Shown here: positions 11,711 to 24,281 of the stretch, in pieces
Layout of the letters: the number at the start of each line of letters is the position of its first letter
Numbering within the stretch: position 1 is the stretch's first letter
Notes under the pieces: model-generated
What the model was told of the DNA's origin: nothing
Seen by the model: only the letters and a program-made list of their open reading frames with translations
The model's database searches: none
Position numbers and translations under genes: made by a program
Origin: Eulemur rufifrons
Taxonomy: Eukaryota; Chordata; Mammalia; Primates; Lemuridae
Length of the DNA stretch: 64,000 bases
NCBI RefSeq assembly: GCF_041146395.1
Contig: NC_090989.1
Coordinates: 49,626,501 to 49,690,500, forward strand
Reading direction: 5' to 3'

Positions 11711-13922
11711 TTCTTAAACTTTTAATTTTTTAAAATTATGTTTGATGGTTGAAACAAAAATTATAAAGATCACTTTTTTAGCTGCACCCACAAGAGTCCT
11801 ACGACTAATGTTTCTTCTTCTTATGCACTTCATTTATTCCTTAGTAAAGTTGATCTGCATAGCCAATCTCTAGCGTATTTTTTTATTCCTTTTATTTTTA
11901 ATCTGTCCATTCTTTTAAAAGCAATATGCTTTCTATCTTTCTTTTTTCCCCAAACTTGTTTTTTTTTTCTGAACCTGCCTACCTAATAACCAAAGTTTCC
12001 ACTTCCTCATTGACATTACTGCTGCTGCTATGTTGAGAGGTGCTCCCATGATTCACAAACAAGATTACTATGTAAAGAGATTCTTATTTATCCTTTTCTC
12101 TAAATAATTGCAGTCATTTTCCCATAATTGTAGTTATTATGTTCCCCATAACTGCACTGACCATTGCGAGCTTGAACTCACACAAATCCATCATGTAGGT
12201 AAAAATAATTTTAATATAACTATTTTTTAAGCAAATAAAACTTAAAATTTTATTTATTGAAAATATGGGGTAAGAAATTTGAGGATCGGAGTATTCTTTA
12301 CACTTAGAAAGCAGACACTATATTTCAACAGTGCTTGGTGTTACATCCTGAGACTAGTTAGATTGTTCTTCCCAAATAAAGCATGCTAAGTCACCAAAAC
12401 AGAGAATTAATATTTATGTGGGCATAAAAAAGAGTCAAGGTTTTCCTACATACTTAAAATTCAAGAGGGACACCTTCAGTTTAAAATTAGTCACCAGCAC
12501 ATGGTTGCACACAGTACTCCCACATACCAGTACTGTAAATACATATAAAATATGTTTTGTGGGTATTTAATTACTTCTCTTCAAAATAAATTTCTGTTGT
12601 CCATTATAGATAGTTTGTATTACTTATACACCATTATCTTGACACATACTGAAGCAATGACTTGTGTTTGCAGGCTTCTCAGGATTATTCATATTTAATG
12701 AGTAATGAATGGCAGAAGAAACTAAATATTTTTGAAACTCCCAGATGTTGAGCATAAAAAATATATTTGCTTTAGTCCACAGAGCTCTCAAACTTTGTTA
12801 TATCAGAGGGTGGAAAATTACAACGGGAATAAAGACAAAGAACAAGTTAGGTAGCTGAGGTACGGCAGCCTGCCAAATAGCTATGGTAAGCCTGCATTAT
12901 TTACTGTGCAGCAAGTGAAATAGCATTCTGCATGGTGCAGAAGTAATGAGTGGTGCCCTACGCTAGTTTTAGTCAATACCATTTCAAGGAGGTAAAGTAA
13001 TATCTGAGATCACTCTCATTAAAGTAACCTCAAAGGTAAGGGGATGTATTACCAATATTATGTATGTATTTTTTTTTACTTGAAAATAATATTTTTTCTT
13101 ACCTGAAAAAAATTGTATTCCTTTTCTTATTTGAAAAGGATTGTGGCTCAGAGACCAGACACCATGAGGAAAATACAGGAAATAAAAACAAGAGAAATAA
13201 AGGGATTAAATATTTAATTGAAATTCAAATCTACTCAATGGAAATTCAATTTTGGTATTGTATATAAACTCCAAATAAGATTAATTTTTCAAAATTATAA
13301 AATGCAAAAACTAATATTGATATTAAATTCTGTTTTATTGGATTAAAATTCTATCATTTTATTCTTTGCTCATGAAGTTTTTACTTGACCCAAAATATTT
13401 ACATAGTATAAGTGACAACAGCTGGGCTTCTTTGATTTTGTTTTATTCTATTCAACCATGAAATGGAATCTTGTTAGGGAGAAACAGTTACTCAAAGTTT
13501 GTGAACACCACATAGCTAAGTACAACGAATACACAAAGAATAACATAATGAGGTGGTTTCTACTCCACAGAGATGCAAATCGCTCTAGGGAGAAGAAACA
13601 ACACTAAAGGAAAAAAATGATAAAACAAAACTGGAGAACAATATATGTAAACTTTATTTTTCCGTAAGTTTAAAAATGGTCTGAACTTTTGGCAAAGAAA
13701 GATGGTTGTAACTTGAGTAGTAGGATGAGGTCTCATAGAGGAGAAATGGTTAGATTTCATGCAGAAGTCTTAGTATGACTAAGGAAGGCAGAGGGAATGG
13801 GGTCATTTTTGCTAGTCTGGAAAGAGCACGAACAAAGCGGCAAAGGTAGAGTATATATTAATATGAGGAGGGAGCAAAGGGAGGGAAGCAAATACAAATA
13901 CTGGTCTGTTTGAAATGTAGTA
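11711..13922. other. Low-copy A+T-rich DNA, no gene supported
   Basis: More than 2 kb with no family I can name. T-rich runs around 11880-11970. The longest frames are about 65-70 codons on either strand, with no shared features. Confidence 0.5.
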
Positions 13923-14390
13923 TCTCTATGGTAGACAGGATAATATCCTCTCAAGATGCCCATGGCCTGATCCTCAAGATTTGTAAATATGTTAGGTTAT
14001 ATGTGGCAAAGGGAATTAAGGTTGCAGATGGAATTACGGAGGCTAATCAGCTGACCTTAAAATAGAGAAATTATCCTGCCTTATCTAGGTGGGCCCAGTG
14101 TAATCACAAAGATCCCCATAAGTCAAGGGAAACAGAAGAATCAGAGTCAGAGAGAAAGATGTAACCACAAAAGCAAAATGAGAGTGCTGAGATATGAGAA
14201 ATACTCAACCCTCATGTGCTGGCTTTAAAAATGAAGGAAGAGAGCCACCAGCCAGGGAACACTGGCAGGCTCTAGACACTGGAAAAGGTAAAGAAACTCT
14301 AAAGACTCCAGAAAGGAATAAGGCTCTAATGGCACTTTTATTTTAGCCTAATAAAACCTGTGTTGTTCTTCTAACTTACAGTACTGTAAG
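13923..14390 (+). mobile_element. MLT1-type MaLR LTR, left part
   Basis: Landmarks include 'taaatatgttaggttatatg', 'ggcaaagggaattaaggttg', 'aggtgggcccagtgtaatca', 'atgaaggaagagagccacca' and 'cttacagtactgtaag'. The LTR is interrupted at 14390 by another LTR and resumes at 14874 with 'ataataaattgttttaaatc', its normal continuation. The start is approximate. Confidence 0.8.
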
Positions 14391-14873
14391 TGCAGAGGAG
14401 GCAAAACTTTTGCTCTACCCTCTTAGGGCCCCAGCTGGGCTTAAATTGACATTAATCGATTAACAGCAGAAAAGCATACAAATAAAATGTAAGTTTTACA
14501 TGACATGGGAGTCCTCCTAAGGAAATGAAGACTCAAAGAAGTGGCAAAACCTAGATGCTTTTTGTAGTAGGATCAGCAAATAGAGACAGTTATGGAAAAG
14601 CAAATAAATTATATGGAGAGGCTAAAGGAAGATAAGAATCATTTTAACAAGGTCTGTTTGTATAAAATTCTCTTGTCTATAATTTCCCATCAAAGAATGT
14701 TTCTTTTCTCCTGATGCAGAAGGGTATCTTTCACATGGGAATTTTTATCTCCGGTTTGCAGGGGAAGATTAAAATGCCCTTCTAGCATCTTCTGTTTTTC
14801 AAGTGCCTTTAGCTCAAAGTCCTCCTTATGTCAAAGTGGCATATTTTGGGGTGGGATATTCTGCCACCCTGCA
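14391..14873 (+). mobile_element. Solo LTR (probably class I ERV) inserted in the MLT1 LTR
   Basis: A 483-bp unit starting 'tgcagaggaggcaaaac' and ending 'ggatattctgccaccctgca', i.e. TG...CA, flanked by the 4-bp direct repeat 'taag' (14387-14390 and 14874-14877). A 4-bp duplication is typical of class I (gammaretrovirus-like) ERVs. An AATAAA lies at about 14481. There is no internal proviral sequence: this is a solo LTR from recombination. Orientation is taken as plus by default and is not firmly shown. I could not name the family. Confidence 0.75.
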
Positions 14874-14942
14874 TAAGATAATAAATTGTTTTAAATCACT
14901 ATGCTTGTGCTAATTTGTTTTATAATGTCTGAAAGCTTGAGT
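14874..14942 (+). mobile_element. MLT1-type MaLR LTR, right part
   Basis: The last ~70 bp of the interrupted LTR, running from the second 'taag' through 'ataataaattgttttaaatc' to about 14940. Confidence 0.7.
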
Positions 14943-17189
14943 AGTCATCATTTCAAGTGTAAGGATCAATACTCAGATAAATAAGGATATTTTTTATTAA
15001 TGGTATGAAAGTGGAAATCAACATAATATGATAATAAAAAATACATATTTTTAAGTCAAAAAAGTTGGAGAAAAAATGACTGAAAGTGAAATGTCAATGT
15101 TGAATATAATATTTTTGCAAATTAAATAAAATGGCAACAGATAGGATAACTTTTCTTCAATTGTTTTTTCAACCACCATTTTTATAAATTATGAGAAATT
15201 ACCCAAATTTTTGAATATCAATACCTTAATTTAGTATTGGTTAGATAAAAATTTCATATGAAAGTGTAATGTGTAGATAAAAATATTTTATGGGAATAGT
15301 AAAATTTCAGATATGTACATATATACATTATGTAGTAAAAATATGTCATTCTAATGTGTACATATAGTTATCTCAATTTTATTTTTAAAAGGGGTACCCA
15401 TTACAAAGGAGTAATCTATAAGGTAATGGTGGCTTCAAGTTTATTTTTTCAATTGAAATAATATAATTCATTTATGATTTTACATTAATGGTTTAGATCC
15501 CTATGCTTTAATTTAATCATAATCAACATAATTCACATAGTGACTATGAAAAATAACAAAGTTCTTATAGCTTATTCAATCATGGATCCGTTCTCAATAT
15601 AGCATGTTTTTCCTCTTATTAACAGCAAATGCCTCAAAAACTATAAATAATTCTTTTGTTGTTGTTGTTGTTCACCATAATTTTAAATAGAAATAGTTTT
15701 AATGGCTACTGACCTTTTACCTAGTTCATTTCTTTCTTTAGACAGACCCCAGGGATATCTTACTGATTTGAGCATATTTCATATCACCATCTTGGGACTC
15801 TCTTAGTTGCATTAACAAATGAGTATTTCAGACCACCAGTCCTCAAGGTCTTTCAATAACTCTGAAATACCTATCTGTATACTTAGTTATTCCAGTATGT
15901 CTTTGTGAATAAAAACAAGCTGTAAGAATGAACACTGGCATGTAAACCTCAATCTTTTATTTCTTCCTGTTTCACAGGGTTATCTATGTTTAACACTGGT
16001 TCCATAGTAATACTTCAGTGACAAAAATATGCTTTCACACTAGGAATACTTTTTGACAAAGGAAAAAGGAATAAAGGCCATAAGCCTTTCTATCATAATC
16101 ATATTTTTGTAATGAATTGCATTACTCTTTATTTTCTGTAGAACTATATATTTATTCATGAACAATACACATTCAAAGCTTTAAGCATGCTTTATTTAGC
16201 AGTTATGTTATTTTTATAAGTAGTATAAACTACATAATTGTTGAATATCTCTTTTAGCATTCAAATTTCTTCCTTTCTTTCATTTCTTCACTGCTGTTCT
16301 CTTTGTACTCGGGAAATGTTAACTATTTCTCAATAAAAAAATTAAAGCTCCAAAACTCCAATTCTCTCAAATAATAATCATTTGACTGTATTTACCTAAA
16401 AAAAGATTTATCGGATTTGTAGGCCATCTTCTTTCCAACTACAGAATATCAATGGAATGAACATTAAGAAATATGTTATATATCTAAATTGGTATATCTA
16501 AATTGTTGTATATCTAAATTGATACATACATAAACCTAATAATTCACTATAGAATTATTTCTTGCTTTATTTCTGGCCACACCATGAAATGTTTCTCAAA
16601 ACGTCTGGTCTATGGACTTCTGGAGATCCTTGAGATAAAAACTATTTTCATAATAACAGGTGTTACTTGCCTTTTTCACATCTTTGACACTTGCACTGAT
16701 GGTGCAAAAGCAGCAGTGGGTGAAAGTGCTGGCACAAATCAGAGCATGTAGTCTCTTGCAGAAAAATAAAACATAAGTTTCACTTAAGCCAGTAAAATTC
16801 ATTTATTTATTTAAATAAAATCAAATATACCTTTTCTAAAAATACAGACTTTTAAAAAATATTTTTGTGAGAAAATGGGAAGCAAATTATAGTTATTCAG
16901 ACTTCATTTGACACACATTTTGAATAAAGTGAGAATTCTACTTCAAGGGGAAAAAATGACAGTATTTGCAACTGTGAAAAAATTAAGCCATTAAAGAAAA
17001 TTAGAATTTTGGAAAACTTGTATTTGTTACTATGAGCTTGGCAGCATTTCAGTTCTTAAAGACATCTCTGATTAAATCACTAGTGATGTTGACACATGTA
17101 ATTTTCTTTTGATATTTTAAAATGAAAAATGACACAGTCAGACCTACATAATACAATGAACTAATATTTTTCAAATGACTGGTCTATGA
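14943..17189. other. Low-copy A+T-rich DNA, no gene supported
   Basis: Over 2.2 kb with no assignable repeat. A short (GTT)n run sits at 15657-15671. A 68-codon minus frame at 16596-16802 has several cysteines but no recognisable domain; I give it no weight. Confidence 0.5.
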
Positions 17190-19140
17190 TGTTACAAGTC
17201 ATTTATGGGCAAAATATTCATCAATGAATTATAGTTTTCAGTGTACAGATCTCTTACCTCTTTGGTTAAATTTATTCCTATATATTTTATTTCTTTTTGA
17301 AACTATTATAAGTGGAATTATTTTCTTGATTTCTTTTTCAAAGAGTTCATTTTTAGTATACAGAAACACTATTGATTTTTGTATGTTGATTTTGTATCCT
17401 GAATCTTTAGTGAATTCATTTATTAGTTTCAACAGTTTATTTAGCAGAGCCTTTAGAGTTTTCTATATATGAGATTATGTTGTTTGCAAATAGGAACAAT
17501 TTAATTTTGTCCTTTCCAATTTGGATTTCTTTTATTTCTCTCTCTTGCTTAAAGCTTGGTCTAGGACCTCCAACATTATGTTGAATACAAGTGATGAGAG
17601 TGGCCATCCTTGTCTTTTTCCTGATCTTAAAGGAAAAGCTCCAACATTTCACCACTGAGTGTGACGATCACAGTGAGTTTGTCATATATGGACTTATTGT
17701 GTTGAGGTACATTCCTTCTATCCTGATTTGTTGAGAGTTTTTACATGAAAGAATATCAAATTTTGTCAAATGTTTTTTCTGTACCTATTGAGGTAATTAT
17801 GTGGTTTTTGTCCATTTTATTAATGTGGTGTAACACATTTATAGATTTATGTATGTTGAGCCATCCTTGCGTTTCTGGGATAGATCCCACTTGATCATGG
17901 TGAATGATACCTTTTATGTGATGGTGAATTCTGTTTGCTAATATTTTCTTAAGGAGTTTTACACCTATGTTTATTAGGAATATTGTCCTTTAATTTTCTT
18001 TTCTTATCGTATCCTTGTTTGTGTTTGGTATCAGGATAATACTGGCCAGGTAAAATGGTTTTGGAAGTGTTTCCTCCTCTTCAATGTTTTGAAAGACTTC
18101 GAGACAACTTGGTGTTAACTATTGTTTAAATGTTTGATAGAGTTCTGCATTGAAGCAGTCAGGTCCTGGGCTTTTCTTTGATGGGATATTTTTTATTACG
18201 TATTTAATCTCCTTATTCAATATTTGTCTGTTTAGATTTAGGTGGCATGTGTCTAGGAATATAACTTCTTCTAGTTTAACCAATTTGTTGACATATAATT
18301 GTTCATAGCAGTCTCTTATGATCCTTTATATTTCTGTGATATCAGCTGTATGTCCCTTTATTCATCTAAGATTTTTTTTTGTGTGTCTTTTTTCTTAGTC
18401 TAGCTAAAGGTATATTGATTTTGTTTCTCTTTTTAAATAAAACAACTCTAAGATTTAGTGATGTTTTCTATTGTTTTTCTAGTCTCTATTTCATTTATTT
18501 CTGCTCTTATCTTTATTATTTCCTTCCTTCTACTAACAAGGGGCTTAATTTTTTTTTTTCCAGTTCCTTGAGGTATAACATTAGCTTGTTTATTTGAGAT
18601 CTTTCTTCTTTTTTGACCTATGCATTCATTGCTATAAACTTCCCTCTTAAAGCTACTTTTGGTGTTCCTCATAAGTTTTGGTGCGTTGTGTTTCCATTTT
18701 TGTCTCAAGATATTTTTAAACTTCCCTTTTAATTTCTTATTTGACTCATTGTATGTTTATAAGCATGTTTAATTTCCACATGCTTGTGAATTTCAACTTT
18801 ATTTTCATTATTGATTTGTAATTATATACCACTGTGGTCAGAAAAGACACGTAATATTATTTCAATTTTTTAAATTTGTTAAAACTTGTTTTGTGTCCTG
18901 ACATAGGATCTCTCCTGGAGAATGTTTCATATGTGCTTGAGAAGAATGTGTATTAAGCTGCTGTTGGATGTTCTATACATGTCTGTTAGGTTCATTTGAT
19001 CTAAAGTATAGTTTTAAGTCCAAATATTTCCTTATTGATTTTCTGTCTGGATAATCTGTCCATTGCTGAAAGTGGAGTATTGTAATTTCTTACCTAGTTT
19101 TCTTAGTTCTTGTCAAGATATTTTTTTGTGCATGAATAGT
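17190..19140 (-). mobile_element. Old L1 ORF2, antisense (RT to endonuclease)
   Basis: The minus strand reads L1 ORF2 with scattered stops and shifts. Short open pieces include 'NEFTKDSGYKINIQKS' (17238-17432) and 'QIGKDKIKLFLFANNI' (17437-17655), where the catalytic FADD motif has decayed to FANN. Further right, 18448-18708 (minus) corresponds to the linker between endonuclease and RT, and 18720-19140 to the endonuclease region. No 3' UTR is attached at 17190. Functionally dead. Confidence 0.85.
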
Positions 19141-19555
19141 TGTTCGAATTGATGTTTCTGTTGGGGGGCACAAAGGCTGGAATGTCTTATTTCAATATCT
19201 TGCTCCAAGATGTTTTATTTCTTTACTTAAGTATTTGTTACACAGAAGTTCACTCTGAGATAAATCAAGCTGTCCATTTTGCTTTGTAATTTTTGGTATA
19301 TACAAGCTATATTAAACAATAAAAAGTTTTAATAACAGAAAGTTAGCAAGAGCCTTCTGGGAAAGACTTTCATATCACAAGAGTCCCCATCTCCTGTGGG
19401 AAGTAATGGAGACAGCACACAGACCAGATTGCCATTTATGACTTCTAGAACCAGCCTTGGAATAATTCTGAAGCTCCCAAAGTGAAGTACTTAATAATTG
19501 TAATAAAATACCTGTACATTCTTTAGGATTTGAAATACAGAATTTTATATTATCA
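19141..19555. other. Unassigned segment between L1 copies
   Basis: About 400 bp of moderate complexity ('gggaaagactttcatatcac', 'gtccccatctcctgtgggaa') not recognised as L1. It could be an LTR or a low-copy remnant. Confidence 0.35.
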
Positions 19556-20205
19556 ACAAAATGACTATATTATTTCTTTCTTTTGGTGCTTATACTTTAT
19601 TTACTTAATACTATTTCACTGGCTAGAAAATATTGTGTAGTATTGAATAAAATAGGTAATGCAGCCATTCTTGTTTTTTTCTTGATCTCCAAAAGAAGAA
19701 ATTTAACATAAGTATGATGTTGCTGATTTTTTTGAAGTAGTTGTACTATATTGAGCAAGTTTTTTATATATATGCAAATATATATGTTAGCATATATATA
19801 AAAAACAAGTTTTTAACCATGAATAAATGTTGAACTTTATTAAATGATATTCCTACAATTATTTAAATGATCATATACATTTTCTCATTTATTATGTTAC
19901 TGTGGTAGATTACATGACTGTTTTTTTTGTTTTTTTGTTTTTTTTTCTTTTGTGTGTTAAACCAAGCTTGCTTTCCTGGAATTAACCCAATCAAAAAGTA
20001 TTCTTATTTTAAATATAAATATAAATTTTTTGGATTTGCTTTGTTATTATTATGTGGAACATTTTTGTATATATGTTCATGTATAATGGCCTATAATTAT
20101 TCTTTCTTGTGATATCCTTGTTGGGATTTGTTTTTGTGGTTAATCTAGCCTTATAAAAATTGATAAATTCTTCTTTTATTATTTATTATAAGAGTTTGTC
20201 TACAT
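19556..20205 (-). mobile_element. Old L1 RT region, antisense, carrying a palindromic insertion
   Basis: Diverged antisense L1 ORF2: 'tttcttttggtgcttatac', 'atgcagccattcttgttttt', then 'accatgaataaatgttgaac' and 'gcttgctttcctggaatta' match the usual order of the antisense RT domain. The homology is interrupted at about 19765-19805 by an A+T palindrome (separate entry). Confidence 0.65.
19756..19814. repeat. Short palindrome with flanking 9-bp direct repeat
   Basis: Arms 19759-19775 and 19790-19806 are a perfect 17-bp inverted repeat around a 14-nt loop. The 9-mer 'caagttttt' occurs on both sides (19756-19764 and 19806-19814). Old L1 sequence continues normally on each side if one 9-mer plus the palindrome is removed. 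Confidence 0.85.
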
Positions 20206-20845
20206 TTTAAAATTAAACTTACTATTTTGAGATAATTTTAAAATCACATAGAGTTGTAAGAAATAAAACAAAGAGATCCCATGTGTCCTTTAACCTGTTC
20301 ACCGCAATGACAATATCTTCCAAAACCATACAATATCACAATTAGGATGTTGACATTGATAGAATCAAGACAGAACAATTTCATCAATAAAACAGTACAC
20401 TTAGTTGTCATGTTATACACACACCACATCCTTCCCAATCCCTGCTTCCACCTCTGGATGCCACTAATCTGTTTTCTATTTCTATAATATTTTTTAAGAA
20501 TAGTATATAAATGGAATTATAAAGCAAGTAGTTGTAGTTGGCTTTTTTTTTTTTTTAATCAGCATGATTCTCTGGAGATTCATTCAGGTTGCTGCATCTA
20601 TCAATTCTTATTCATTTTTATTGCAGTGTAGTGTCCCATGGTATAGATATAACAGTTTGTTTAGCCATTCACCCAGTGAAGGACATTTGGGTAGTTTCCA
20701 AATTAGGACTATTATAAATAAAACTGATATATGTTGATATATAGGACTTTATATTAACATAATATTTTCCTTTTTCTAGAGTTAAATGCTTAGGCACGCA
20801 ATATCTGAATTGTATAGTAGTTGTATTTTAATTCTACTTATTTTT
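20206..20845 (-). mobile_element. Old L1 (L1M) 3' end, antisense
   Basis: 'atagagttgtaagaaataaa', 'acaaagagatcccatgtgtc', 'atatcacaattaggatgttg', 'aatggaattataaagcaag' and 'gattctctggagattcatt' repeat the arrangement at 5735-6480: the antisense 3' region of an L1M element. Confidence 0.7.
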
Positions 20846-22078
20846 TCATTCCTTTTGTTTTTAGTTGAGGAAAAAGTCCCATACCATAAAATTTAACCAT
20901 ATGAAACTATACAATGTACAATTCAGGAGCATTAGGGGCATTAGAGCATTCACAATGTTGTGTAACCCTTACTTCTGTCCAGTTCCAAAGCATTTCATCA
21001 CCCCCACAGGACAGTCCATTAAGCAATCACTCCCCACCCCTCTTTTCCCCCATTCCTGATAACCACTAATATGCTCTCTGTCTCTATGGGCTTAACTATT
21101 TTTCATAATTCATATAAATGGAATAATGAAATATATGATCTTTTGTGTCTGGCTTTTTTCACTTATCATAATGTTTTTGAAGTTCATCAATATTATAACA
21201 TATATCAGTACTTCTTTACTTTTTAGGGTGAATAATATTCCATCTTGTGAATGTACAACATTTTGTTTATACATTTATTTTGTGATGGATATTTGAATTG
21301 TTTCTACCTTTGGGTTATTGTTGTGATTAGTGCTGTTATAAACATTCATGTACAAATATTTTTTTGAATACCTGCTTTCATTTCTTGTGGGCATATGCCC
21401 AGGAGTAGAATTGTGGGGCCATATGGAAGTACTATAACTTGCTGAAGAACCCCAAATTGTTTTCCACATGGCTGCACTATTTTACATTCCTACCAGGAAT
21501 GTAAATGATTCAGTTTCTTCACATATTTGCCAGCCTTTAGTTGTGTCACTCATTATGTAGTCATTCTGAGAGGCATGTGGTGAGGTTTTAATTTTCATTT
21601 TTCTGAGGGCTAAAAGTGTTGAAGATATTTTATGTGTTTATTTGACAAGCATGTATCTTTTTATCTTTTTTGGATAAGTGTTTGTTCAAATATTTTGCCC
21701 ACTGTATTTATTTTTACTATTGAGTACTGAGAGTTTTCTATATATTCTAGATACTAGTTCTTTGTGGAATATGAGGTTCACTAATATGTTCTCACAGTCT
21801 GGAACTTTTCACTTCATCCTTTTAACAGAGTTTTTTTCAGAGCAAAAGTCTTTAATGTGTTAAAGTCTGAATAATCAATTTTTCCTTTCTCAGATTATAC
21901 CATTGGTGTTAAGCCTAGAATTCTCTGTCTAGTCCTACATCCTGAAGATTTTCTGCATTTTTAAAAGACTTTTTTATAGCTTTACATTTTATTTTTAAGT
22001 CTGTGATCCATTTTAAGGTTGCATTAATATAAGGTGTCAGGTTTAGTTGAATATTCTTTAATTTTTTTTTTTCTGCTT
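20846..22078 (-). mobile_element. Old L1 3' UTR and ORF2 C-terminus, antisense, left of the nested L1
   Basis: Starts with the antisense 3' UTR ('aactatacaatgtacaattc', 'attcacaatgttgtgtaacc') and proceeds through 'gaaccccaaattgttttcca' and 'tttacattcctaccaggaat' into ORF2 C-terminal sequence ('tccattttaaggttgcatta'). It is split at 22078 by the near-complete sense L1 and continues at 28032. Confidence 0.8.
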
Positions 22079-22093
22079 AAGAACGTACAATTG
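22079..22093. repeat. Target-site duplication of the near-complete L1, left copy
   Basis: 'aagaacgtacaattg' recurs at 28017-28031 as 'aagaatgtacaattg': 14 of 15 match. The site reads TT|AAGAA on the top strand, fitting the L1 endonuclease preference for TTTT/AA on the bottom strand. Confidence 0.93.
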
Positions 22094-22771
22094 GATGGCG
22101 GAATGGTGGTGACCTCCTGGATTTGTGCTCCCGGAGTGGAAGGCATGGGTCTCGGACTGCCACAACGATAGAGGTTCACTCCCCCACAAGAACAGTGGTG
22201 TGAACCCACGGAGAATCAGCATGGGACAGAGAGAGAATGAGAAAGGTGGGCGGCTGGATTCTCCCAGTCCCGGCTCCTCTGGCCTCTGCCGGTCCCTGAG
22301 CATTCAACCCCAGTAACAGTGCTGCAGATGGGTGGCTGCCATTGTCAGGTTTCACAGCCTGAACCCTGCGGAGCGATTGGGTACCGGGCGGCTCCCTTCC
22401 CTAGTCCACGGACCCAACTAGGAGCTAAGCCTTTGTGTGAACACTGAGTGGGTCCCCAGTCACGAGAGAGTGGAGCGTGGACCTTGTGGACATTGGGGCA
22501 GGGTGGACCATCGCCCGCGGAAACTGCAGCAGCTGGGGCGCTGGGCCAACGAGGGTGCCGCTCCCCTCCCTCATCCACTGTCTTTCTCGCAGAGAGAGAC
22601 GGAAACCACCTCGGGAGAGGAAGAGGAGCAGCCCCCCCAGCAGAGGTAGCAAAATCCTGAACAACACGCGAAGGGCTCCCCCTAGTGACAGAGGAGGCAG
22701 CTTACCTAGCGCTCACGGCGTGCCCCTATCCAGACTAAAGCTGAAAGAAGGAATCTTAAGGATTCATCCAG
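22094..22771 (+). promoter_or_regulatory. L1 5' UTR / internal promoter region
   Basis: The first bases read 'gatggcggaatgg', which contains the ATGG core of a YY1 site in the place where human L1 carries its start-positioning YY1 site. The region is the most G+C- and CpG-rich part of the window (for example 22360-22720), as expected for an L1 promoter. Several frames of 60-114 codons on both strands come from its base composition. Promoter activity is inferred from family knowledge. Confidence 0.7.
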
Positions 22772-23774
22772 ATGGGAAAGGCTCAGCGAAAGAACTCCGG
22801 AAGTATAAAGAATCAAGATGAAACCTCGCCCTCAAAGAGGATTACTAGTTCACCACCAATTAACACAAACCAGATTCCAAATAGCAACATGTCACAGGAA
22901 GAATTTCAAATATGGATCATAAATATGCTGAACATTATGCAAGAAAAAATGGATAATCAACACAAAGAAACCACAAAAAAGATTCAAGACTTGGAAGAAA
23001 AATTCACCAAAGAAATTGAAATACTGAAGAAAAATCAAACTGAACTCCTGGAAATGAAGAATTTATTCAAGGAGCTACAAAACACAGTGGAAAGTCTCAA
23101 GAGCAGGGTAGATCAAACAGAAGAAAGAATCTCAGAGATCGAAGATAACACTTTCCAATTAAATAAAATAGTCACAGAGTTAGAGCAAAGAAACATGAGA
23201 AAAAAACAGAGTCTACAAGAAATGTGGGATTATGTGAAGAAGCCTAACGTGAGAGTTATCGGCATTCCTGAGGGTGAAGAAGACAATAAGCAAGGGTTGA
23301 ATAAACTATTTGAAGATATAATTGAGGAAAATTTCCCAGGCCTTGCCAAATCTCTAGATATACAGGTTCAAGAAGCTCAAAGAACCCCTGGGAGATTCAT
23401 ACCAAATAGGAAGACACCACGTCATGTAGTCATCAGAGACCAAAATATCCACTAAAGAGGCCCTTCTTCAAGCTGTAAGGAGAAAGAAACAAGTAACATA
23501 CAAAGGAAAGTCCATCTGAATCATGCCAGATTCCTCAACTGAAACCTTACAAGCAAGAAGAGATTGGGGCCCCATTCTCACTCTTCTGAAACAGAATAAT
23601 GCCCAGCCTAGAATCCTGTACCCAGCTAAGCTCAGTTTTATATATGAAGGTGAAATTAAGGCATTCTCAGATAAACAAAAACTCAGGGAATTCACCAAGA
23701 CAAGACCAGCTCTCCAAGAAGTACTCAAAACAGAGTTACACATGGTCCAGCACAAGAAGGACCCTCGAATGTAA
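22772..23774 (+). pseudogene. LINE-1 ORF1 (RNA-binding chaperone), frameshifted
   Basis: The first part (22772-23455, 227 codons) has the usual layout: a basic N-terminus with 'SSPPINTNQIPNSNMSQEEF', a long heptad-rich coiled coil (about residues 55-135, 'LEEKFTKEIEILKKNQTELL' and onward) that trimerises the protein in functional L1s, then the start of the RRM ('VRVIGIPEGEEDNKQGLNKL'). Near 23430-23455 small indels shift the frame and bring in a stop. The C-terminal domain continues in another frame at 23523-23774 ('AETLQARR'-type block, here 'TETLQARRDWGPILTLL', and 'QPRILYPAKLSFIYEGEIK'). The family protein is about 300-340 residues, so nearly all is present but split. Confidence 0.92.
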
Positions 23775-23813
23775 CACTAATCAAGAGATAAATATAAAAA
23801 CCCAGTTATCATA

Positions 23814-24281
23814 ATGGCTCAAGAGAGAAAACAGATCAATGAAATTCAACTCAACATGAGGAACAGTAATCTGTCTAACTTCTCGGTTCTCTCATTAAAT
23901 GTGAATGGATTGAATTCCCCACTCAAGAGACATAGACTGGCCCAATGGATAAAAAAATATAAGCCAAGTATCTGCTGTCATCAGGAAACTCATCTAACCT
24001 GCAAGGATGCATTTAGACTGAAAATAAAAGGGTGGAAATCAATATTCCAAGCAAATGGAACCCAAAAGAAAGCTGGCGTGGTGGTTCTAATCTCCGATAA
24101 CGTAGTTTTTAAATCAACAAAAGTAAAGAAAGACAAAGATGGTTACTATATACTGGAGAAGGGTACAATTCAACAAGAAGACATAACTATACTTAATATA
24201 TATGCACCCAACCTAGGTGCACCCAGATTCATAAAGCAAACCCTACTTGGTCTGAACCAAATGATAGATAACAACACTTGA
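23814..24281 (+). pseudogene. LINE-1 ORF2, endonuclease N-terminal part
   Basis: The start ATG at 23814 follows the spacer after ORF1. The frame has the L1 endonuclease signature: 'LNVNGLNSPLKRHRLAQW', the metal-binding Glu in 'CCHQETHL', 'GWKSIFQANGTQKKAGVVV' and 'ILNIYAPN'. A TGA at 24279-24281 stops it after 155 codons; the same frame continues downstream. In a working L1 this domain nicks T-rich target DNA to start target-primed reverse transcription. Confidence 0.92.

Noticed and set aside
14391..14873. A full provirus
   Set aside because: Only one LTR-sized unit is present, with no internal region or second LTR.
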